Source: an uncultured Oscillospiraceae bacterium
GTDB lineage: Bacteria; Bacillota; Clostridia; Oscillospirales; Oscillospiraceae
Reading direction: 5' to 3'
Assembly: GCA_934565415.1 (NCBI GenBank)
Contig: CAKTHQ010000052.1
Coordinates: 1 to 11,267 of the forward strand
Length of the DNA: 11,267 nucleotides
Positions 6,104 through 11,267 of the stretch are shown one piece after another. Positions within the stretch are counted from its first letter, which is position 1. Every line of letters begins with the position of its first letter. The position numbers were made by a program, and so were the translations under genes. The notes below the pieces were generated by a model. The model did not search any database. It was not told where the DNA came from and worked only from the letters and a program-made list of their open reading frames with translations.

Positions 6104-6802
6104 GTGTTTTTGGAATTGAAGGACATTCAAAAAAGCTATGGCCAGGGGGACAGCCGGGTCCAGGTGCTGAAGGGGATTGATCTGACGGTGGAAAAGGGAG
6201 ACTTTTGTGTGCTTCTGGGCCCCAGCGGAAGCGGCAAGAGTACGCTGCTGAACATCATTGGCGGCATCGATTCGGCGGATTCCGGCAGTATTACCATGAA
6301 CGGAGAGACCCTGACCGCTATGACGCCCCGGCGGCTGTCCGCTTACCGAAGGAACCATTTGGGCTATATTTTCCAGATGTACAACCTGATCCCCAATCTG
6401 ACGGTGCGGGAGAATATCGAGGTAGGGGCGTTCCTGAGCAAAAAGCCTCTGAATATTGACGAGCTGCTGCATACCCTGGGACTGTGGGACCATCAAAAAA
6501 AGCTTCCAAATCAGCTTTCCGGCGGCCAGCAGCAGCGGACAGCCATTGGGCGGGCCATCGTCAAGAATCCGGATATTCTTTTGTGTGACGAGCCCACCGG
6601 CGCCCTGGACTACCAGACCGGCAAAGAGATCTTAAAGCTCATCGAAACCGTCAATCAGAAATACGGCAGTACCGTTTTGATGGTGACTCACAACGATGCC
6701 ATTCGCATGATGGCTACCCTGGTGGTCAAGCTGCGGGACGGTGCCGTGCGGAAGGTTTACCGGAATGAAGCCCCCGTCCGGGCGGAGGATTTGGAATGGT
6801 AA
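6104..6802 (+). CDS. ABC transporter ATP-binding protein, MacB/LolD type
   Basis: Nucleotide-binding subunit of 232 residues that powers the adjacent FtsX-type permease. Complete motif set: Walker [10 protein letters not shown] (39-47), Q-loop FQMYNLIP, signature LSGGQQQR (138-145), Walker B ending DEPTGALD (162-169) and switch His H196 in MVTHN. The [15 protein letters not shown] and DEPTGALD stretches are typical of the MacB/LolD/BceA group rather than of importers. I chose GTG at 6104 because GAGGTGA (6092-6098) is an almost perfect Shine-Dalgarno 5 nt upstream. The frame is open upstream to a TTG at 6062 and a GTG at 6095, but neither has as good a ribosome binding site. Its stop overlaps the permease start by 7 nt. 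Confidence 0.95.
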   Translation: MFLELKDIQKSYGQGDSRVQVLKGIDLTVEKGDFCVLLGPSGSGKSTLLNIIGGIDSADSGSITMNGETLTAMTPRRLSAYRRNHLGYIFQMYNLIPNLTVRENIEVGAFLSKKPLNIDELLHTLGLWDHQKKLPNQLSGGQQQRTAIGRAIVKNPDILLCDEPTGALDYQTGKEILKLIETVNQKYGSTVLMVTHNDAIRMMATLVVKLRDGAVRKVYRNEAPVRAEDLEW

Positions 6803-9117
6803 AAAATCCACTTCGGAAAAGGGTGTTCCGGGAGCTGCGGGGGGAGCTTGGAAAGTATTTAGTGATTTTTCTGCTGCTGACTGTTACCATTGCCTTTGTT
6901 TCCGGCTTTCTGGTGGCGGATGGAAGCATGATTAAGGCCTATAACGAGAGTTTCGAAAAATATAATGTGGAATACGGCAACTTTCGGGTGAAGGACAAGC
7001 TGAACCCCGGCCAGATTCAGTACATCTCCCGGTCCGGCATTACCCTTTATGAGAACTTTTACGCGGAAGAGCCCATGGACAATGATTCCGTTCTCCGGAT
7101 GTTCCGTATCCGGGAAGAGGTGAATCGGCCCTGCCTGATGCGGGGGACGCTTCCGGCAGGAAAAAACGAAATTGCCGTCGACCGGATGTATGCAGACAAC
7201 AACAGCCTGACCGTAGGCGACCTGATCTCCTCGGGGAGCTGCACCTGGACGGTTACAGGTCTCATCGCTCTGCCGGACTATAGCTGCCTGTTCCAGGACA
7301 ACAGCGACGCTATGTTTGATTCCATTCGCTTTGGCGTGGCGGTTTTGTCCAACAGCGGCTTTGATGCTTTGGGTACGGAAAATCTACACTATAGCTACAG
7401 CTGGCTTTATAATACGCCGCCGGAGAATGAGCTCCAGGAAAAGGACATGGCTGAGGATGTAATGGAGGTCATCAACCAGGAGGCGGCACTGGAAACCTTT
7501 GTTCCCAGATATCAAAACCAGGCTATCAACTTTACCGGCGACGATATGGGCGGCGACCGGGCCATGATGATTATGCTTCTGTATATCGTTATTGCCATTA
7601 TGGCCTTTGTATTTACGGTGACCATTGGCAATACCATCAGCAAGGAGGCCAATGTGATTGGCACCCTCTTAGCCAGCGGCTATACCAAAAACGAACTGGT
7701 GGTCCACTATATGGCCTGCCCGGTGCTGGTGTGCCTTATCAGCGCCCTGGTGGGAAATACCCTGGGCTATACAGTCTTTGAGAATGTCTGTGCCGATATG
7801 TACTATGGCAGCTACAGCCTGACCACCTACGAGACCCTTTGGAATATGGATGCCTTTGTGCTGACGACTGTGGTCCCGGTGCTTATGATGACGGCCATTA
7901 CCTGGCTTTCCCTGCGGAAAAAGCTGAGCCTGCCGCCTCTGAAATTTTTGCGGCGGGATCTGCGGAAGAAGCAGAAGACCCATGTGTTTCCTCTGCCCAA
8001 TTTTTTCCCCTTCCTGATGCGCTTCCGGCTGCGGGTGATTTTCCAAAACCTGGGAAGCTATCTGATTTTGTTTGTAGGTATCCTGTTTGCCAATCTGCTT
8101 TTGATGTTTGGCCTGCTGTTTCCCAGTGCCCTGCAGCACTACCAGGACACCATGCCGGATAATATGCTCTCCCAGAATACCACAATGCTGTCTGTTCCGG
8201 CGGATGTATCCAACGACAAGCGGAAGCTGAAGAGCCTTTTTAAAATGATGGAATTTATGGACGAGGTTGAGACGGAAAACGAGGATGCGGAAAAATTCAG
8301 CGCCTACAGTCTGATGACCATTCCGGAAAAGTATGGCAGCGAAACCGTTACTCTTTACGGGGTAGAGCCGGGAAGCAAGTATATTTCCGGAGAGTTTGAG
8401 GAGGATACCGTCCTTATTTCCTCTGCTTATGCGGATAAGTATGGCATTGTTCCCGGAGATACCGTGGAACTGAAGGAGGAGTATGAGGACAGGACTTACT
8501 GCTTTACGGTCACCGGGGAATACGATTACATGGGGGCGCTGGCCCTGTTTTTGCCCAGGAAAATCCTGAACAAGACCTTTGATCTGGGGAAAAGCTATTT
8601 CTGCGGCTACTTTTCCGACAGCCCCATTACGGATATTGAGGACAAGTACATTGGCTCCGTGCTGGATCTGACAGCCATGACTAAAATCAGCCGCCAGCTG
8701 ACCCGGTCTATGGGCGGGATGATGGGCCTGGTGAATCTGTTCTCCGTGGGGCTTTTTATGGTTCTTGTGTATCTTTTGAGCAAGATGATTATTGAAAAGA
8801 ATGCCCAGTCCATTTCTATGGCCAAGGTGCTGGGCTACAACCGCTGGGAGATTTTTCGGCTGTATATCCTGCCCACATCTCTGGTGACCCTTGGCGAGAT
8901 TCTTCTCAGCCTTCCAATTGAAGGAAAGGTCATGGAGGTGCTGTTCCGGGAGGTTATGCTGAGCTCAATGAGCGGCTGGATTCCTCTGTATGTGGATTCT
9001 GCGATTTATATGCAGATGGCGATTTATGGATTTGTGGCCTATTGCCTGGTGGCGCTGCTGGAGCTGCGCAGAATCGGGAAAATACCGGAATCGGAGGCGT
9101 TGAAATGCGTAGAATAG
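6796..9117 (+). CDS. ABC transporter permease with two FtsX-like modules
   Basis: Membrane protein of 773 residues with eight predicted helices in a repeated 1+3 layout: about 21-43, then an extracytoplasmic domain (45-250), then 257-279, 304-328 and 353-373; a second unit with 421-443, an extracytoplasmic domain (445-640), then 646-668, 689-711 and 740-760. This is the two-module FtsX/MacB-like arrangement (LolCE, antibiotic-peptide and lipoprotein exporters), in which extracytoplasmic domains move in response to ATP hydrolysis rather than forming a classical channel. GGAGG (6784-6788) lies 7 nt before the ATG, inside the ATPase gene. The substrate cannot be read from the sequence. It probably forms a 2 ATPase : 1 permease complex because both modules are in one chain. 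Overlap with the next gene is 13 nt. Confidence 0.92.
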   Translation: MVKNPLRKRVFRELRGELGKYLVIFLLLTVTIAFVSGFLVADGSMIKAYNESFEKYNVEYGNFRVKDKLNPGQIQYISRSGITLYENFYAEEPMDNDSVLRMFRIREEVNRPCLMRGTLPAGKNEIAVDRMYADNNSLTVGDLISSGSCTWTVTGLIALPDYSCLFQDNSDAMFDSIRFGVAVLSNSGFDALGTENLHYSYSWLYNTPPENELQEKDMAEDVMEVINQEAALETFVPRYQNQAINFTGDDMGGDRAMMIMLLYIVIAIMAFVFTVTIGNTISKEANVIGTLLASGYTKNELVVHYMACPVLVCLISALVGNTLGYTVFENVCADMYYGSYSLTTYETLWNMDAFVLTTVVPVLMMTAITWLSLRKKLSLPPLKFLRRDLRKKQKTHVFPLPNFFPFLMRFRLRVIFQNLGSYLILFVGILFANLLLMFGLLFPSALQHYQDTMPDNMLSQNTTMLSVPADVSNDKRKLKSLFKMMEFMDEVETENEDAEKFSAYSLMTIPEKYGSETVTLYGVEPGSKYISGEFEEDTVLISSAYADKYGIVPGDTVELKEEYEDRTYCFTVTGEYDYMGALALFLPRKILNKTFDLGKSYFCGYFSDSPITDIEDKYIGSVLDLTAMTKISRQLTRSMGGMMGLVNLFSVGLFMVLVYLLSKMIIEKNAQSISMAKVLGYNRWEIFRLYILPTSLVTLGEILLSLPIEGKVMEVLFREVMLSSMSGWIPLYVDSAIYMQMAIYGFVAYCLVALLELRRIGKIPESEALKCVE

Positions 9118-10589
9118 TTTTAAAAGCAGGCGCTTTTCTTACGGCGGCAGCGCTGCTGCTGGGGTCTGCCGTCAGAGCAGCGGCAGAAGAAAAGCCGCCC
9201 TTGGCGGCAGACGCCGTATACAAGCAGGAGACCGTCCATGTAACGGCAGACCCCTTGGGAACACCGGAGGAGGTGGAGGTGGAGGTAATCCTCCGAAGGG
9301 ATGGGACTGCCCGACTTCCGGACCGGACGAACTTGACGGATATTCGGAATACGGAAGGAGACGAAACCTACTTAAAAGCTGCGGATGGGTCGCTCCGTTG
9401 GGAAAACAAGGGAGAGGACATTCATTACAAGGGAAACGGAAATAGTGATGACCTGCCATTGGAACTGACGGTCAGCTATATTCTGGATGGCAATCTTTAC
9501 AGCCCCCAGGGGCTGGCAGGAAAATCCGGTCACCTGACCATGCGGTTTGACTATAAAAACAAACTGACGCAAACCGTGGAACAAGGGGGAAAGACCCAAA
9601 CGGTTCCGGTTCCGCTGACGGCCATGACCATTGTTCCGTTGGACGAGGATGTATTTTCCAATGTGAAGGTCAAAAACGGGAAAGTGATGACGCTGGATGA
9701 CAGCGGAATGGCGGTTGGAATGGTATTTCCGGGAATGGCGGCAGCGCTGGATTTGGGGCGGCTCAGCTATACGGAGGATATTGAGATCCCGGAGTATTTT
9801 GAAATCACCGCGGATGTGGTGAACTTTTCCCTGGACTTTACGGCGACGATGGTATCTGCAGGACTGCTGGACGATATGGACGAAGAGGACCTGACTGTGG
9901 ACGAAAACTTCGACGGTACCGCTGCCGATATTGACAGCGCCATCGACCAGATGTATGAAGGCGCCGACGGGCTGAAGAATGCGGTAGACCAGTTTGCAGA
10001 GGGCGTCGGTGCAATGCTCAGGGCTTTGAAGACCGCGGTAGAAGACCTGACCGCCCAGGGAAAGAATCTGGGAAAGCTCTGGGCCCAGTTTCTTGTGCCG
10101 GAGGATGACCCCGAGACACCTCAGGACGAATCCCTTTTGACACTGGCCGGGCAGATTGAGGCTGCCCGGAAGGCGGCAGAGGCAGCTGGGGACGACCAGG
10201 CGCTGGAGTATTTAAAAAACGCACAGAAGATGATTGAAGAACTATTGGATGAGACGGACGGGCTGCTTACCAAGATTCTGGAAGAAAACGTGGTGGCGGA
10301 AGCCTATGTTTCCGGCACCGCGGAGGGAGCCGAAAAGCTGAAGGGCGCCTTGGACAAAATGCAGGAGGCGGTAACTCAGTTCCGCAACGGTATCAACAGC
10401 TTCCGGGACAATGGCTCCGGGGAGCTGAAAAAGCTGGCAAGGGATGCGGACAAAATGCGCACCATCATGGATACCCTGAAAGCCATGCGTCAGGCAGGCC
10501 TGGGCTATACCAGCTTTACGGGACTGCCGGAAGGAAAGACCGGCAGCGTCTCGTTCCTGTACGAAACCGGGGAAATCAAAGAAAAGTAA
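9105..10589 (+). CDS. Secreted coiled-coil protein encoded with the ABC exporter
   Basis: Protein of 494 residues with a clear signal peptide: RR at 2-3, a hydrophobic core (8-22) and Ala-rich cleavage sites at about 25-27. There is no lipobox Cys and no C-terminal membrane helix, so it should be released or held by protein contacts. Residues 30-260 are beta-rich (VEVEVILRRDG, LTVSYILDG, LAGKSGH at 137-143, RFDY). This resembles, from memory, the extracytoplasmic region of YhgE/Pip-like proteins found beside Clostridia ABC exporters; I cannot confirm it here. Residues 275-325 and about 345-475 are helical, charged and coiled-coil-like, with Gly-spaced Leu (YEGADGLKNAVDQFAEGV). I chose ATG at 9105 because GGAGG (9093-9097) lies 7 nt upstream and the signal peptide starts there. 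It is the last gene of the operon and a likely extracellular partner of the permease. Function unknown. Confidence 0.8.
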   Translation: MRRIVLKAGAFLTAAALLLGSAVRAAAEEKPPLAADAVYKQETVHVTADPLGTPEEVEVEVILRRDGTARLPDRTNLTDIRNTEGDETYLKAADGSLRWENKGEDIHYKGNGNSDDLPLELTVSYILDGNLYSPQGLAGKSGHLTMRFDYKNKLTQTVEQGGKTQTVPVPLTAMTIVPLDEDVFSNVKVKNGKVMTLDDSGMAVGMVFPGMAAALDLGRLSYTEDIEIPEYFEITADVVNFSLDFTATMVSAGLLDDMDEEDLTVDENFDGTAADIDSAIDQMYEGADGLKNAVDQFAEGVGAMLRALKTAVEDLTAQGKNLGKLWAQFLVPEDDPETPQDESLLTLAGQIEAARKAAEAAGDDQALEYLKNAQKMIEELLDETDGLLTKILEENVVAEAYVSGTAEGAEKLKGALDKMQEAVTQFRNGINSFRDNGSGELKKLARDADKMRTIMDTLKAMRQAGLGYTSFTGLPEGKTGSVSFLYETGEIKEK

Positions 10590-10599
10590 AAAGGGAACA

Positions 10600-10650
10600 A
10601 AAAAGCTCTATCCATGCAGCCGGGCCGGTATGCATGGATAGAGTTTTTTG
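10600..10650. terminator. Bidirectional terminator between convergent genes
   Basis: CTCTATCCATGCA (10606-10618) pairs perfectly with TGCATGGATAGAG (10631-10643) around a 12-nt loop. An A-run precedes the 5' arm and a T-run follows the 3' arm (10644-10649), so it ends transcription of the exporter operon rightward and of the peptidase gene leftward. It fills nearly all of the 62-bp gap between the two stops. Confidence 0.92.
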
Positions 10651-10651
10651 G

Positions 10652-11267
10652 TTATTGGATTCCCAGGTAGCAGTTTCTTCTCAGCAAGGCGTCAGCGCAG
10701 CGTTTGCACTGATAGTCGGTATTCAGAATATTGTAGGGGAAGGTTTCTCCGTTCCCGCACCGGGCACAGAGTTTGGATTTGACCGGTTTCTTTTCAAAAA
10801 TCCAGAAGGAGGCACTGGCAGCGGTGATGCTGGCCCAGCTATGGCGGTCTTCTTTGTGAGCGGGAATGCGCTTGTAGTTATAAATATTGGAATCCCGGAC
10901 CTGAACGCCTTTCTCGTCTATTTTCTCCAGCACGATGTAGTGGGCACTTTTGGTCCAGTAGCCCTTTTGCTGGCAGGAGATGACAATGTAGCCTTCCTTC
11001 AGGGCATCGTAGGCCAGGTCGGGGTCAAATACCTGTTCTTTTAGGAAGTATCCCATGTTCTGGGGTTCGTTCTGGAAGATCATATAGTCTGTGCCCCAGC
11101 TGCTGCAATAGCTGCCATAACGCTCACACATAATGGGCGGTGTCAGTTCCGTATCCGTCATATAGCTGGAGAGCATCGCCAGGCTCGTAATGCCGCAGCC
11201 ATAGGTCCGCAGGGGGTAGTTGCCGTACCGGGTGATGCCATAGTCCTGCTGCAGGTACAGGGGAACC
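10652..11267 (-). CDS. C39-like papain-fold cysteine peptidase with zinc-ribbon tail (5' end cut by window edge)
   Basis: The frame is open from the right edge to TAA at 10652-10654 and shows the C-terminal 204 residues. Numbering from the first visible codon: the PLYLQQDYG stretch supplies the oxyanion Gln (6 or 7), the nucleophile is C24 in YGCGITSLAM, the catalytic His is H109 in SAHYIVLEKID, and the third residue is D125 in VRDSN. This is the order and spacing of the Peptidase_C39_2 group (papain-like, often cell-wall or secreted). Unusually, a C-terminal extension (165-199) carries CARC and CKRC separated by 16 residues, as in a zinc ribbon. The first in-frame ATG in the window (11176) lies after the catalytic Cys, so it is not the true start. 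The N-terminus, and any signal peptide, is outside the window. The gene converges on the exporter operon and shares its terminator. Confidence 0.8.
   Translation of the reverse strand, partial: VPLYLQQDYGITRYGNYPLRTYGCGITSLAMLSSYMTDTELTPPIMCERYGSYCSSWGTDYMIFQNEPQNMGYFLKEQVFDPDLAYDALKEGYIVISCQQKGYWTKSAHYIVLEKIDEKGVQVRDSNIYNYKRIPAHKEDRHSWASITAASASFWIFEKKPVKSKLCARCGNGETFPYNILNTDYQCKRCADALLRRNCYLGIQ

Noticed and set aside
9270..9287. Three tandem GAGGTG-like hexamers
   Set aside because: They encode a VEVEV beta stretch in frame and are too few to call a functional repeat; the resemblance to ribosome binding sites is probably coincidental.

Overview
The window looks like the chromosome of a moderately GC-rich Gram-positive anaerobe of the Clostridia (Bacillota), probably Oscillospiraceae/Ruminococcaceae-like. 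This rests on Gram-positive style ribosome binding sites (GGAGG, GAGGTGA), an atpZ-atpI-atpB operon head, a RecD2-type helicase instead of RecBCD, a ComF-family gene, MreB, and a MacB/FtsX-type ABC exporter of the kind common in gut Firmicutes. The genus cannot be fixed from the sequence alone. I see no rRNA, tRNA, CRISPR array, insertion sequence or prophage gene.

Layout. (1) 1-1710, minus strand: the start of an F-type ATP synthase operon, transcribed leftwards as atpZ (GTG start), atpI-like and atpB (cut by the left edge). A near-consensus promoter (TTGAAA-17-TACAAT) lies directly upstream of atpZ. (2) 1711-1997: a divergent control region with that promoter, a 16-bp AT-rich palindrome, a rightward promoter (TTGAAA-17-TAAAAT) and a possible 16-codon leader ORF whose TGA overlaps the TTG start of the next gene. 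(3) 1998-5943, plus strand: recD2 helicase, a ComF-family phosphoribosyltransferase-fold protein (4-nt overlap with recD2) and an MreB-family actin homologue, closed by a strong terminator. (4) 6007-10589, plus strand: an autonomous three-gene operon. A promoter whose -35 hexamer is enclosed in a perfect inverted repeat (AGTTAG-N6-CTAACT, MarR-operator-like) drives an ABC ATPase, a two-module FtsX-type permease and a secreted coiled-coil protein, all with overlapping reading frames. (5) 10600-10650: a bidirectional terminator. (6) 10652-11267, minus strand: the C-terminal part of a C39-like cysteine peptidase with an added zinc-ribbon-like tail, cut by the right edge.

How the parts work together. 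The atp genes supply the membrane sector of ATP synthase and its assembly factors. The recD2-comF-mreB unit combines DNA processing or uptake functions with a cell-shape cytoskeletal protein. The third operon is best read as a repressible envelope exporter or mechanotransmission-type ABC system with a dedicated extracellular partner. It is the best candidate here for a poorly described system. The most unusual details are an apparent extra transmembrane hairpin with a KKKPKK loop in ATP synthase subunit a, the leader ORF coupled to recD2, the operator over the exporter promoter, and the peptidase/zinc-ribbon fusion.
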